Assembly (NCBI RefSeq): GCF_036287215.1
Contig: NZ_CP142860.1
Coordinates: forward strand, 1,612,001-1,676,000
DNA: 64,000 bases
Direction of reading: 5' to 3'
Source: Caproiciproducens sp. CPB-2
GTDB lineage: Bacteria > Bacillota > Clostridia > Oscillospirales > Acutalibacteraceae
Within the stretch, counting starts at the first letter, position 1. Each line of letters starts with the position of its first letter. This document shows positions 7,642 through 19,246 of the stretch, one piece after another. A program made the position numbers and the translations under genes. The notes under the pieces are model-generated. The model was not told the origin of the DNA, did not search any database, and saw nothing but the letters and a program-made list of their open reading frames with translations.

Positions 7642-9611
7642 AAATCATCGTCGCCCGTTCCGCTGGCTTCTGTTTCGGCGTGAACAGGGCAGTGGAAATG
7701 GTCAATGGGCTTTTGGACCAGGGGAAGAAGGTCTGCACGCTGGGCCCGATTATTCACAATCCGCAGACTTTGGAGCAGCTTGCCTCGCGCGGTGTGACAA
7801 TCGTGGATTCGCCCGATCAGGCACCTCCGGATTCGACCATGGTCATCCGCTCCCACGGAGTGCCGAAGGCGGTTTATGACAGCCTGCTTGAGAAAAAAGC
7901 CGATTTTGTGAACGCAACCTGTCCTTTCGTCGCAAAAATACACCATATTGTTTCAAAAGTTTCCGCTGAGGGAAAAACGGTGCTGATTGCCGGCGATGCC
8001 CATCATCCGGAAGTAGAGGGTATCCGGGGGCACTGCACAGGAAAATGTTATGTTTTCAAAAATGCCGCGGAGCTGCAAAATATTTTGGAACGTTTTCCGG
8101 TTGCACAGGAAGATTCTCCCTGTGTGGTTGCTCAGACGACTTTCAGCGTCTCTGAATGGGAAAATTGTTTGGAAATGCTAAAAAGGGTATATACAAATGC
8201 AACAATTTTTGATACAATATGTAATGCGACTGCTAAGCGTCAATCGGAAGCGGAGTTTCTGTCCAGACAGTGCGACGCAATGATTGTGATCGGCGGCAGG
8301 GAAAGTTCCAATACAGCAAAACTTCGTGATGTGTGCATGAAAAACTGCACCACTTATCTGATAGAAACAGCGGACGAGCTGCCGCTGTCCGTTCTAAAAG
8401 AATCCGAATGTATTGGCATTACTGCCGGTGCTTCAACGCCGGCAAGCATTATAAAGGAGGTACTTGATACCATGTCAGAAATCAATGAGGGTGCTGGTCA
8501 AAATTTAATGGAGAATAATGCCGAGGGAAACTTCGAGGAAATGCTCGAGGAATCCCTAAAGAATTTAAATACAGATGAAAAGGTACACGGTGTAGTTGTC
8601 GGCATTACTCCCAGCGAAGTTTATGTCGACGTAGGCAGAAAGCAGGCCGGCTTTATTCCTGCTGCGGAGCTTTCCGCCGATCCCAACGTACGGCCCGAGG
8701 ACCTTGTTAAGGTAGGCGATGAGATGGATCTTCTCATCATGCGTACCAACGATCAGGAAGGCACCATCATGCTTTCCAAGAAGCGCCTGGATGCCGCGAA
8801 GGGCTGGGAAGCCGTTACCGCAGCTGAGGAAAGCGAAGCTGTTCTGACCGGCGTTGTCACCGAAGTCATCAAGGGCGGCGTCATCGCTGTCACAAACGGC
8901 GTACGCGTGTTTATCCCCGCTTCTCAGGCTACCGCTTCCCGCGGCGATCCGCTGGAGGACCTGCTGAAGAAAGAAGTCAAATTCCGCATTATCGAAGTAA
9001 ACCGCGGCCGCAGACGCGCTGTCGGCTCCATCCGTTCCGTACTGAAGGACGAGAGAAAAGCACAGGCGGAGAAGTTCTGGGAAACCGCGGAGGAAGGCAA
9101 GGAATATACCGGTGTTGTCAAGTCTCTGACCGCTTACGGCGCGTTTGTCGATCTGGGCGGCATCGACGGCATGATCCATATTTCCGAGCTCTCCTGGGGC
9201 AGGATCAAGCACCCTTCCGAGGTCGTCAATGTCGGCGATACGGTTCAGGTTTATATCAAGGGACTCGATCAGGAAAAGGGTAAGATTTCCCTTGGCTACA
9301 AGCGTGCGGAGGACAATCCGTGGGAAATCCTCAAGCGTGATTATCCTGTGGGCACAGTCTGCGATGTTACGATTGTCGGCATGACCGCTTTCGGCGCTTT
9401 CGCAAGAATTATTCCTGGTATCGACGGTTTGATACATATCTCTCAAATCGCCGATCACAGAATCGAAAAGCCGCAGGATGTTTTGAAGGTCAACGACGTT
9501 GTAAAAGCCAAAATCACCGAGATCGATTTTGACAAAAAGCGTGTCAGCCTTTCGATCAGAGCTTTGCTCGAACCTGTTGAGCAGGCTGTCGAAGAGGTAC
9601 CTGCCGAATAA
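7638..9611 (+). CDS. ispH-rpsA: Fused 4-hydroxy-3-methylbut-2-enyl diphosphate reductase / ribosomal protein S1
   Basis: Residues about 1-280 are IspH (LytB), the last enzyme of the MEP isoprenoid pathway. The three [4Fe-4S] cysteines are in [16 protein letters not shown] and [12 protein letters not shown]. Residues about 315-650 carry four S1 RNA-binding domains ([68 protein letters not shown]), as expected of ribosomal protein S1. The fusion is known in Clostridia. Translation starts at TTG 7638, overlapping the previous stop. At the domain boundary AAGGAGG (8454-8460) precedes an in-frame ATG at 8472, so the S1 part might also be made separately. A terminator follows. Confidence 0.96.
   Translation: MKIIVARSAGFCFGVNRAVEMVNGLLDQGKKVCTLGPIIHNPQTLEQLASRGVTIVDSPDQAPPDSTMVIRSHGVPKAVYDSLLEKKADFVNATCPFVAKIHHIVSKVSAEGKTVLIAGDAHHPEVEGIRGHCTGKCYVFKNAAELQNILERFPVAQEDSPCVVAQTTFSVSEWENCLEMLKRVYTNATIFDTICNATAKRQSEAEFLSRQCDAMIVIGGRESSNTAKLRDVCMKNCTTYLIETADELPLSVLKESECIGITAGASTPASIIKEVLDTMSEINEGAGQNLMENNAEGNFEEMLEESLKNLNTDEKVHGVVVGITPSEVYVDVGRKQAGFIPAAELSADPNVRPEDLVKVGDEMDLLIMRTNDQEGTIMLSKKRLDAAKGWEAVTAAEESEAVLTGVVTEVIKGGVIAVTNGVRVFIPASQATASRGDPLEDLLKKEVKFRIIEVNRGRRRAVGSIRSVLKDERKAQAEKFWETAEEGKEYTGVVKSLTAYGAFVDLGGIDGMIHISELSWGRIKHPSEVVNVGDTVQVYIKGLDQEKGKISLGYKRAEDNPWEILKRDYPVGTVCDVTIVGMTAFGAFARIIPGIDGLIHISQIADHRIEKPQDVLKVNDVVKAKITEIDFDKKRVSLSIRALLEPVEQAVEEVPAE
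8454..8474 (+). promoter_or_regulatory. Possible internal ribosome binding site for the S1 part of ispH-rpsA
   Basis: AAGGAGG (8454-8460) is followed 11 nt later by an in-frame ATG (8472) in the linker between IspH and the first S1 domain. The codons also encode the conserved Lys-Glu-Val end of IspH, so the match could be a by-product of coding. Confidence 0.35.
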
Positions 9612-9627
9612 TTTTCGATCGTAAACG

Positions 9628-9661
9628 GCGCAAAGGAACTCAGGTTTCTTTGCGCTTTTTT
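9628..9661 (+). terminator. Rho-independent terminator after ispH-rpsA
   Basis: GCGCAAAG pairs with CTTTGCGC (ending 9655) and is followed by six T. Confidence 0.85.
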
Positions 9662-9726
9662 GCTGTCCTTTCACATTTTGATTCCTTCCGAGTATTATGA
9701 AGGTATGAGACTTGGGAGGTGTTGCT

Positions 9727-12388
<2,662 letters not shown>

Positions 12389-12414
12389 TGACTTTTTATA
12401 GAATGCTTTAAAAT

Positions 12415-12448
12415 CCGCGGAGCACGTTTTGTGTTCCGCGATTTTTTT
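12415..12448 (+). terminator. Rho-independent terminator after ligA
   Basis: CCGCGGAGCAC (12415-12425) pairs imperfectly with GTGTTCCGCG (12431-12440), followed by A and seven T. Confidence 0.85.
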
Positions 12449-12551
12449 ATGTCATTTTTTTAGCAGCGCAAATAAATCCTTTGGCTGCAAATATATTTCA
12501 TCAGAATTATTGAACAACGAATAAAATATATCGATAAACAATAAAATAATA

Positions 12552-12580
12552 TTGATAATTAGTAATTGATATGATATAAT
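12552..12580 (+). promoter_or_regulatory. Promoter and possible operators of the DUF2975 operon
   Basis: TTGATA (12552-12557), 17 nt, TATAAT (12575-12580). The AT-rich region around it repeats ATTGATA twice and contains the palindrome TATCGATA near 12530, candidates for binding by the HTH protein encoded in the operon. Confidence 0.6.
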
Positions 12581-12613
12581 ACAAAGGAAAACACAGGAGG
12601 GGGATTCTGCTGT

Positions 12614-13060
12614 ATGTGGAACAACTCAAAATCGTTGACGCTTTCTATTTTCTGTACCAGACTGTTTGCCGTCCTGCTGGCGGTGGGCGTATGCGCCGCG
12701 CCCGCGATTGTCAGCTGGTATTTCGGGGATGCTCCGACGATACAGGCGCTGCACCTGCCGTTTCGCGTCACCATCTATCTTTGCGCGGTACCGGGTTTTA
12801 TCCTGCTTTACTGCCTGAATACCCTGCTGAAAAATATCCGTGTGGGCAGCGTTTTTGTGCTGGAAAACACAAAAATGCTGCGGATTATTTCCTGGAGCTG
12901 TATCGCCGCTGGCGTCATCACTTTTGGTTCGGGCTTTTATTATGCCTCGTTTTTTATTGTCGCGGTAGCCTGCGCTTTCTTTGCGCTGATTATCCGTGTC
13001 ATTAAAAACGTCTTTGAGCAGGCGATTGAGCTGAAAAGCGAAAATGACTTCACGATTTAA
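12614..13060 (+). CDS. DUF2975 domain membrane protein
   Basis: This 148-residue protein has four membrane segments (residues about 9-31, 47-69, 90-111, 113-132) and the LLKNIRVGSVFVLENTKMLRIIS loop that is characteristic of DUF2975 proteins. The function is unknown. These genes are almost always followed, as here, by a very small Cro/CI-like regulator. The ATG at 12614 follows AGGAGGGGG. Confidence 0.88.
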   Translation: MWNNSKSLTLSIFCTRLFAVLLAVGVCAAPAIVSWYFGDAPTIQALHLPFRVTIYLCAVPGFILLYCLNTLLKNIRVGSVFVLENTKMLRIISWSCIAAGVITFGSGFYYASFFIVAVACAFFALIIRVIKNVFEQAIELKSENDFTI

Positions 13061-13073
13061 AGGATGGAAAAAT

Positions 13074-13283
13074 ATGCCCATTATCATTAATTTAGACGTC
13101 GTCATGGCGAAGCGGAAAATCACCTCCGGTGATCTTGCGGAAAAGGTAGGAATCACGCCGGCGAATTTATCCATCTTAAAAAACAATAAGGCGAAGGCAA
13201 TCCGCTTTTCCACTCTGGAAGCTTTGTGCCGTGAGCTGAAGTGCCAGCCCGCGGATATTTTGGAATATACCGATACGGAATAA
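13074..13283 (+). CDS. Cro/CI-type HTH regulator (YozG-like)
   Basis: The 69-residue protein is a single helix-turn-helix domain: MAKRKITSGDLAEKVGITPA, then NLSILKNNKAKAIRF, ending in LKCQPADILEY. It is the typical partner of DUF2975 genes and probably autoregulates the operon. It begins 13 nt after the DUF2975 stop, with AAAGGATGG in front of the ATG. Confidence 0.9.
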   Translation: MPIIINLDVVMAKRKITSGDLAEKVGITPANLSILKNNKAKAIRFSTLEALCRELKCQPADILEYTDTE

Positions 13284-13294
13284 AGGAGATTACT

Positions 13295-14869
13295 ATGAAT
13301 ATCGCTGAAGAAAACGGGACCGCTTCGGTACCCGTAACCACAGGTGCGCCTGTTTTGCCCTCAACGCTGGGGTACGGCCAAATTCCCGCCGCTAAAAGAT
13401 CGGAAATCCCGATTCCTTTTACCGGTACGGATACCCTGTTTGCACTGCTGTTTCTGGTGTGCGGTTATCTTTTTGTCTGGCTGATTACGCCGGAATGCTT
13501 TGGCTTGGGCGTGACCCTCTTTACCGCTGCGTTTTGTACGTTGGTACTTCTGTACCTGAAAAACCGTGGAAAACCCGTTCCGAAAAACAGCTGGTTCTGG
13601 CTGGCTTTGGTGGTTCTGTCGTCCGTCAATTTTTCCCTGTTCACCAATGTCTCTCTGCAGTTTCTCAACTTTCTGTTTTTGATGGGCTGCGCGGTCTATT
13701 GGGTCGCGGTACTGACCTCGGGCCGGATGGAAGAAAGGCTGGGTGCCTGTTTTATGCCCGATATGGTGAATCAGCTTTTCAAAATCCCGTTTTTGAATTT
13801 CGGCTGCGCTTCCAAAATCATCCGGCGTTCGGCGGTGAAAAACAAGAAAAGCAGGGTCCTTCTGGCTTCACTGGGCGGCGCGCTGGCGGCGCTTCCGGTT
13901 CTCTGGATTGTCCTTTCGCTTCTGATGCAGGCGGACGGGGCATTTCAGGCTTTGGTGAAGCAGTTTTACGCCGACGTGGGAACCCATATCGTCAATTTTC
14001 TGTTCCGGCTTCTTCCGGCCTTTCTGACGGGAAGCTATCTGTTCGGCCTGCTGTACGGCAATATCCAGAAAAGGCGGGCCGACTCAATTACGGCTGAGAA
14101 AGCCGCTAAATTTTCCGAAAAGTGCAGAGTCGTTCCCACGGCCGCCGCTGTAACGGGAATCGTGCTCCTGTGCATTCTGTACCTGATTTTCTTCGGGGCG
14201 CAGACAGCCTCCCTGTTCAGCGCCTTTTCGGGGCAGGGGCAGAACGGGCTGACGCTTGCGGAATTTGCCCGGCGGGGGTTCTTTGAGCTCTGCAAAGTCG
14301 CGACGATCAACTTTGCCGTGATCACTTTTTCCTCCGTACTGATCCGGAGGGAGGAAGGGGAATTCCGCCTGATGAGGGCCATTCATATTTTCCTTTCAAC
14401 GGAGACCCTTCTGCTGATTGCTTCCGCCCTCAGCAAGATGATTCTGTATATCGCCCGCTACGGGCTGACCCCGAAACGGGTATATACCAGTTGGTTCATG
14501 GCGGTTCTGGCGGTGATTTTTGTCCTTATTATCGTCTCCCGGTTTAAAAAGATCAATCTGGCTCGCAGCATCGTACTGACCTGCGCCGTCAGCTTTCTGA
14601 TCCTCTGCTACGCAAATATCGACGGAAGGATTGTCAGGTATAATATCGGCCGGTACCAAAGCGGGACGCTGGAAACGGTCGACGTAGGTATCATGTACGG
14701 CGCTCCGGATGCTGCAAAGCCCTATGCGCTGGAACTGTACCGGAATACAAAGGATGCTTCCTTAAAAAAGGATCTGGAAAATTTTCTGCGGGATCAGAAT
14801 CCGCAGAAAATCGAATTTCAGCAGATGAATCTGCAGAAATGGACGGCTCTCCGCCTTCCAATGGAATAA
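13295..14869 (+). CDS. DUF4153/DUF4173-type polytopic membrane protein
   Basis: The 524-residue protein has about ten to twelve membrane segments and conserved segments ARRGFFELCKVATIN and ILYIARYGLTPKRVYTSWF that mark the DUF4153/DUF4173 group; I cannot decide between the two names by eye. The soluble C-terminal 80 residues follow the last membrane segment. No catalytic motif is visible. The ATG at 13295 follows AAAGGAG and lies 11 nt after the HTH gene, so the three genes form a membrane-protein cassette under one regulator. Confidence 0.8.
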   Translation: MNIAEENGTASVPVTTGAPVLPSTLGYGQIPAAKRSEIPIPFTGTDTLFALLFLVCGYLFVWLITPECFGLGVTLFTAAFCTLVLLYLKNRGKPVPKNSWFWLALVVLSSVNFSLFTNVSLQFLNFLFLMGCAVYWVAVLTSGRMEERLGACFMPDMVNQLFKIPFLNFGCASKIIRRSAVKNKKSRVLLASLGGALAALPVLWIVLSLLMQADGAFQALVKQFYADVGTHIVNFLFRLLPAFLTGSYLFGLLYGNIQKRRADSITAEKAAKFSEKCRVVPTAAAVTGIVLLCILYLIFFGAQTASLFSAFSGQGQNGLTLAEFARRGFFELCKVATINFAVITFSSVLIRREEGEFRLMRAIHIFLSTETLLLIASALSKMILYIARYGLTPKRVYTSWFMAVLAVIFVLIIVSRFKKINLARSIVLTCAVSFLILCYANIDGRIVRYNIGRYQSGTLETVDVGIMYGAPDAAKPYALELYRNTKDASLKKDLENFLRDQNPQKIEFQQMNLQKWTALRLPME

Positions 14870-14882
14870 AAAGAGAAATCGG

Positions 14883-14917
14883 CTCCGCGGGAAATCCTCC
14901 CGCGGAGTTATTTTTTT
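14883..14917 (+). terminator. Rho-independent terminator
   Basis: CTCCGCGGGA (14883-14892) pairs exactly with TCCCGCGGAG (14898-14907) around AATCC, followed by a seven-T tract. It ends the DUF2975 operon. Confidence 0.92.
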
Positions 14918-14974
14918 GGTTCTAACACGGCCAAGTTGTCCATATCTATGTTATTGAAAGAGAGGACAAGGGAT

Positions 14975-15994
14975 ATGGATAACTACAGCGACCCAAGATT
15001 TGACTCGGCGGCAAAAGCAATCTGCGGCAGAATCGCAGGCCATTTCTCGCTTTTGCCCGGAGACATTAAAAAACAGGCGCAGGAGATCAGGCTCCGCGTC
15101 AATAAACCAATTTCCATCTGCTGTACGGGCGGAATCTACTTTTTGAATCAAACCGGAAGACTGACGTGCTATCCGGGCAGGGATGCCATGATTTCCACCA
15201 GGGAAGATATTGAGGAATGCTTCCGGAATATCTGCAGCTATTCGATTTACAGCCATCAGAATGAGATCAAAAACGGGTTTGTCACGCTGGCCGGGGGGCA
15301 CCGGGTCGGCATCAGCGGAACCGCAGTGTTCCAGAACGGTGAAATTACCGGTATCCGGGATATTTCCTCCATCAACATCCGCGTTTCCCGGGAGATTCCC
15401 GGATCGGCTGCCGAAATTTTTCATTCCCTGAAAAAGGAGATTCATTCCGGCCTGCTCATTGCCGGCCCGCCCGCAAGCGGAAAAACCACCCTCCTGCGCG
15501 ACATTGCCCGCCAGCTGTCCAGCGGCACCTGCGGGGATATCCGGAAGGTGGTCGTGGTCGACGAACGCGGGGAACTGGCCGGTATCTGTCTGGGGATACC
15601 GCAGAACGACCTTGGCTTCTGCTGCGACGTGCTGGACGGGTACCCCAAGGCGGAAGGAATCATGCAGGCCGTCCGCTGTCTTTCTCCGGAATTCATAATC
15701 TGTGACGAGCTTGGCGGAAACGACGAGGTTGCCGCGGTGGAGCAGAGCCTGAACGCGGGCGTCAGCATGATTTCCTCCATTCACGCGGGCAGCATTGAGG
15801 AATTCCTGATGAAAAAACAGGCGGTGCGCCTCTTGAAAACAGGGGCCTTCGGCTGTGTGGCCATGCTGAACGGGCACAGGGAACCGGGAAAAATACAAGG
15901 AATTTACAAGGCTGGTGATTTGCTTGCTAAAATTGACGGGCGCTTTGATTCTGATAGCCGCAGGGGCGCTTGCGGGGTATATGGAGTCGCATAG
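14975..15994 (+). CDS. spoIIIAA: Stage III sporulation protein AA (secretion-type ATPase)
   Basis: This is the ATPase of the SpoIIIA-SpoIIQ channel that links mother cell and forespore during engulfment. The 339-residue protein has a Walker A motif (IAGPPASGKTTLLRDIAR), a Walker B region (EFIICDELGG) and the SIHAGS motif of the type II/IV secretion ATPase superfamily. The ATG at 14975 is preferred (GAGAGG and AAGGG upstream); the frame extends to 14936. The C-terminus runs about 26 codons into spoIIIAB, an unusually long overlap. Confidence 0.95.
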   Translation: MDNYSDPRFDSAAKAICGRIAGHFSLLPGDIKKQAQEIRLRVNKPISICCTGGIYFLNQTGRLTCYPGRDAMISTREDIEECFRNICSYSIYSHQNEIKNGFVTLAGGHRVGISGTAVFQNGEITGIRDISSINIRVSREIPGSAAEIFHSLKKEIHSGLLIAGPPASGKTTLLRDIARQLSSGTCGDIRKVVVVDERGELAGICLGIPQNDLGFCCDVLDGYPKAEGIMQAVRCLSPEFIICDELGGNDEVAAVEQSLNAGVSMISSIHAGSIEEFLMKKQAVRLLKTGAFGCVAMLNGHREPGKIQGIYKAGDLLAKIDGRFDSDSRRGACGVYGVA

Positions 15995-16421
15995 GCTTGC
16001 CGTGCGGGTGGAGCAGCTCGAACGGTTTCTGCGTTTTGTTTCCTCCGCACAGACGGAAATCCGCTTTTCCGCGCTGCCGGTAGAGCAGATCGTGCAGAGG
16101 CACGGCAGCGATTTGGAGTTTCTGCGGCAGTGCGGGGACTCTTTTCAAAAGAGCGGAGACTTCCAGTCCGCGTGGCAGGCCGGGGTCAAAGGCTGTGCGA
16201 AAAGCGGCGGGTTTAACGATAAAGATGTGGAATTGCTGAAAGGCTTTGGGAGCGGCTTCGGCGTAAGCGATACCGATGGGCAGCTTTCGCACTGCGCTCT
16301 CTATTATGAGCTCACAGCCCAGAACCTGAAAGAGGCAAGGGGCGAAAAGGAACGAAAATCAAGGCTGTATCAAATGTTTGGCGTGTTTTCCGGAATGGCG
16401 GCGGCACTCCTGCTATGTTAA
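15915..16421 (+). CDS. spoIIIAB: Stage III sporulation protein AB
   Basis: The 168-residue protein has an N-terminal membrane anchor (LTGALILIAAGALAGY), a helical middle (RVEQLERFLRFVSSAQTEIRFSALPVEQI) and a C-terminal membrane helix (YQMFGVFSGMAAALLLC). It resembles type II secretion GspF-like proteins and probably anchors the AA ATPase. The start is GTG 15915 or TTG 15924; the choice is uncertain. It overlaps spoIIIAA by 80 nt. Confidence 0.93.
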   Translation: MICLLKLTGALILIAAGALAGYMESHRLAVRVEQLERFLRFVSSAQTEIRFSALPVEQIVQRHGSDLEFLRQCGDSFQKSGDFQSAWQAGVKGCAKSGGFNDKDVELLKGFGSGFGVSDTDGQLSHCALYYELTAQNLKEARGEKERKSRLYQMFGVFSGMAAALLLC

Positions 16422-16439
16422 GGATGGAGGAATCAAAAA

Positions 16440-16634
16440 ATGGATGTGGATTTGATTTTTAAAATTGCTGCGATCGGCATCATCGTTGCGGTGCTGAACC
16501 AGCTGCTGATTCGTTCGGGCAGGGAAGACCAGGCAATGATGACGACTATTGCCGGTCTGATCGTAGTGCTCATGATGATTATCCAGCAAATAGACGCTCT
16601 GTTTAAGTCTATTAAATCCATATTCGGTTTGTAA
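16440..16634 (+). CDS. spoIIIAC: Stage III sporulation protein AC
   Basis: A 64-residue membrane protein with two helices (IFKIAAIGIIVAVLNQLLI and MMTTIAGLIVVLMMIIQQI), normal length for SpoIIIAC. GGATGGAGG precedes the ATG. It is a membrane component of the forespore channel. Confidence 0.95.
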   Translation: MDVDLIFKIAAIGIIVAVLNQLLIRSGREDQAMMTTIAGLIVVLMMIIQQIDALFKSIKSIFGL

Positions 16635-16637
16635 GCC

Positions 16638-17027
16638 ATGAATATGATTGCCGTTGCGGGAATTGCAGTGATCGCGGCGATTCTTGCGGTTATGCTGAGG
16701 CGGTATCATCAGGAATATTCCGTCGTCGTCAGTATCTGCGCCGGTGCTCTCATCCTGTTTGCGATACTGGAGAATATTGCCCCCGCGGTTCAGCAGATCA
16801 ATACCCTGCTTTCCTCGGCAGGACTTTCCGCGGAGTACGCCGCAATTCTTTTCAAATCCCTTGGAATCTGCTTTCTGGCGCAGTTCGCCGCCGATTCCTG
16901 CCGGGATGCGGGGGAAAGCGCGCTGGCTTCGAAAGTGGAGCTCGCCGGAAAAATCGCGATTGTGGTGTTGTCGCTGCCGCTCTTTGAAAAGATCGCAAGC
17001 ACGGCGGTAGGATTGATTGGTGGATAA
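16638..17027 (+). CDS. spoIIIAD: Stage III sporulation protein AD
   Basis: A 129-residue membrane protein with about four hydrophobic segments, including FKSLGICFLAQFAADSCRDAG, which is typical of SpoIIIAD. It starts 3 nt after spoIIIAC and ends 2 nt before spoIIIAE. It is part of the channel's inner membrane assembly. Confidence 0.95.
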   Translation: MNMIAVAGIAVIAAILAVMLRRYHQEYSVVVSICAGALILFAILENIAPAVQQINTLLSSAGLSAEYAAILFKSLGICFLAQFAADSCRDAGESALASKVELAGKIAIVVLSLPLFEKIASTAVGLIGG

Positions 17028-17029
17028 GG

Positions 17030-18169
17030 ATGAAAAAAATTGTATGCTTAGCCGTTCTGCTGCTCCTGATGACGGCGTTTTCCCTGCCGGTGCACGCCGC
17101 GTCGAAACAGGACGATTATTACTCCCGCCAGCTTCAGGAAAGCGGGGCGGCGGACCTTGCGGACAAACTGCCCAATGACACCAGAAAAGCGCTGGAAGAG
17201 ATGGGAATTGAGGATACCAACTGGGAAGGCATTCCCTCCATCACGCCGAAAAGCCTGTTTGACCAGATCCTTTCCGTGGTAGCGGGCAAAACGGGGGAGC
17301 CGTTCCGGGCGGCGGTTTCGGTAATCGCGGTCATGCTTCTGTGCGCGCTTTTGAACGGGATGAAGCTTTCCTTCGGGGAAAAGTCGCTGGGCGGAGTCAT
17401 CGGCATGGTTTCCACGCTCTGTATCTGTGTGATCGTTGTGAATCCGATTGTGTCGTGTATTTCCAGCGCGGCAGCGGTGATCAAAACGGCCGCCGGGTTT
17501 CTGCTGGCCTGTGTTCCGGTCCTGGCGGGAATCATGATCGTGGCCGGACAACCTGCTACGGCCGGTTCCTACAATCTGTTGATGATGGCGGCGGGAAATG
17601 TGATTTCTCTACTGTCTTCCAATATTCTGGTTCCGATGATGAATATCTTTCTGGCGCTTTCCATTGTGTCTGCGATTTCCCCGAATATCAACCTGAACGG
17701 GCTGTGTGCAGCTTTCAGCAAGGCAGTGAAATGGATTATGGGGTTCTGTATGACCATCTTTACCGGACTGCTGACCATGCACGGCATTGTCGCAACCGCG
17801 CTGGACACGACGGGGACCCGCGCGGCAAGGTTTGTCGTCAGCAGTTTCGTACCCGTGGTGGGCAACGCGCTGGGGGAGGCGCTCCATACCATCAACGGGT
17901 GCGTCAAAATGCTGAAATCCGGTGTCAGTGCGTTCGGATTGCTTGCGGGGCTTTTTGTTTTCCTGCCGATTCTTATTCAGTGCCTTGTCTGGCTGCTGAC
18001 CCTTCAGGTCTGCATCGGGATCGGCGATATCTTTGAACTGAAGGAAATCAGCTCGCTGCTGAAGGCTTCGGGAGACGTGATCGAAACGCTGATCAGTATT
18101 ATTCTGTGCTGTATGATGATCCTGATGGTTTCCACCGTGATTCTGCTGATTATCGGAGGTGGGTCATGA
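17030..18169 (+). CDS. spoIIIAE: Stage III sporulation protein AE
   Basis: A 379-residue protein with a signal peptide (residues 1-24, ending PVHAA), a soluble stretch (residues about 25-85) and roughly eight membrane segments with the glycine-rich pattern of SpoIIIAE. It is the largest membrane component of the SpoIIIA complex. It overlaps spoIIIAF by 4 nt (ATGA). Confidence 0.95.
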   Translation: MKKIVCLAVLLLLMTAFSLPVHAASKQDDYYSRQLQESGAADLADKLPNDTRKALEEMGIEDTNWEGIPSITPKSLFDQILSVVAGKTGEPFRAAVSVIAVMLLCALLNGMKLSFGEKSLGGVIGMVSTLCICVIVVNPIVSCISSAAAVIKTAAGFLLACVPVLAGIMIVAGQPATAGSYNLLMMAAGNVISLLSSNILVPMMNIFLALSIVSAISPNINLNGLCAAFSKAVKWIMGFCMTIFTGLLTMHGIVATALDTTGTRAARFVVSSFVPVVGNALGEALHTINGCVKMLKSGVSAFGLLAGLFVFLPILIQCLVWLLTLQVCIGIGDIFELKEISSLLKASGDVIETLISIILCCMMILMVSTVILLIIGGGS

Positions 18170-18642
18170 ACGCGGTCAGGGAATGGTCGGCTGCAATCTG
18201 CATGGCGGCCCTTGTCGCCGCAATGCTGCAGGGGCTTGTTCCAAGCGGCTCCATGGAAAGGATGGTCAAATTTGTCATCGGCGCTTTTGTGATCTGCGCG
18301 CTGATCGTTCCGCTCGCAAAAATCGTGCCGGAAATCTCCATGAGCATTCAGACGGATTCAGACAGCCCGGTCAATTCACAGCTTGAAAAAACGGTGGAAA
18401 AGCAGTATTCCGCCGCCGCGCAGGAGAGTATTACGAACTTGGTCGTATCGGAGTTGAACAATATCGATATTAAATGCAAAAATGTTAATGTGATTATGGA
18501 TACAAACGAAGATGGCAGCATATCAATTAACAAGGTGGTTGTCATTCTGGCAAAAGGATATGGCAAGGACAGAGAAAAGGCTTCGGCTCATCTGGAAAAA
18601 ACGTTAGGACTGAAAATGGAGGTATCTTCCGATGAAAGCTAA
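18166..18642 (+). CDS. spoIIIAF: Stage III sporulation protein AF
   Basis: A 158-residue protein with two N-terminal membrane helices (residues about 8-25 and 32-55) and a soluble domain of the ring-building motif type (VNVIMDTNEDGSISINKVVV). The ATG at 18166 follows GGAGGTGG and overlaps the stop of spoIIIAE; the frame extends further upstream only within spoIIIAE. Its 3' end overlaps spoIIIAG by 11 nt. Confidence 0.94.
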   Translation: MNAVREWSAAICMAALVAAMLQGLVPSGSMERMVKFVIGAFVICALIVPLAKIVPEISMSIQTDSDSPVNSQLEKTVEKQYSAAAQESITNLVVSELNNIDIKCKNVNVIMDTNEDGSISINKVVVILAKGYGKDREKASAHLEKTLGLKMEVSSDES

Positions 18643-19222
18643 GGATAGCGGCTTTGAGGAGGAAAAGAAGACGGTTTTCTCTAAGCTGGTGGAAAACGAT
18701 TTTTACCGCAAGCTCATTATTATCGGCGGTTTGATCGGAATCGCCCTGATTTTCCTCTCGGGCTATCTGAACCATGACCGCACCGATACGAAAGACGTGT
18801 CGTCCCAGTCCGTGGTTACGGCCGAGCAGTACGCCAAAGAGTTGGAAACCAGCCTGACGGATATTGTGAACCGGATACAGGGGGCAGGGGAGGCCAAGGT
18901 CCTGGTAACGCTTGAACGGAGTAAGCAGTATGTGTACGCTACCGAGGAAAAAAGAAGCAATCAGACCACCGAGGACAAATCCGACGGTTCTACCACCAAA
19001 AACGAGGCGAATGACAACACGGAGACCACTTACATACTTGTCAAGGATGCCGACGGCGCCCAGAAAGCGCTTGCGGTAACTGAGGTTCAGCCGATCATAA
19101 AGGGTGTTGTCGTTGTCTGTGACGGCGGCGACAATCCGGCCGTACAGCAGGATATTATTTCAGCTGTGACAACAGCGCTGGATATTACTTCTGTGCGGGT
19201 ATGCGTTATAAAAGCAAAATAA
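18632..19222 (+). CDS. spoIIIAG: Stage III sporulation protein AG
   Basis: A 196-residue protein with one membrane helix (residues about 28-44) and a ring-building domain interrupted by an Asn/Thr/Asp-rich insertion (about residues 108-130); the family forms a large oligomeric ring in the intermembrane space. GVVVVCDGG and ITSVRVCVIKAK near the end are conserved. A GGAGG lies 8 nt before the ATG. Confidence 0.95.
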   Translation: MKAKDSGFEEEKKTVFSKLVENDFYRKLIIIGGLIGIALIFLSGYLNHDRTDTKDVSSQSVVTAEQYAKELETSLTDIVNRIQGAGEAKVLVTLERSKQYVYATEEKRSNQTTEDKSDGSTTKNEANDNTETTYILVKDADGAQKALAVTEVQPIIKGVVVVCDGGDNPAVQQDIISAVTTALDITSVRVCVIKAK

Positions 19223-19246
19223 TTTTAAACGGGGGGAATTTATTCT

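Noticed and set aside
8565..9674. 369-codon minus-strand frame opposite the S1 part of ispH-rpsA
   Set aside because: Antisense shadow of a repetitive S1 coding sequence.
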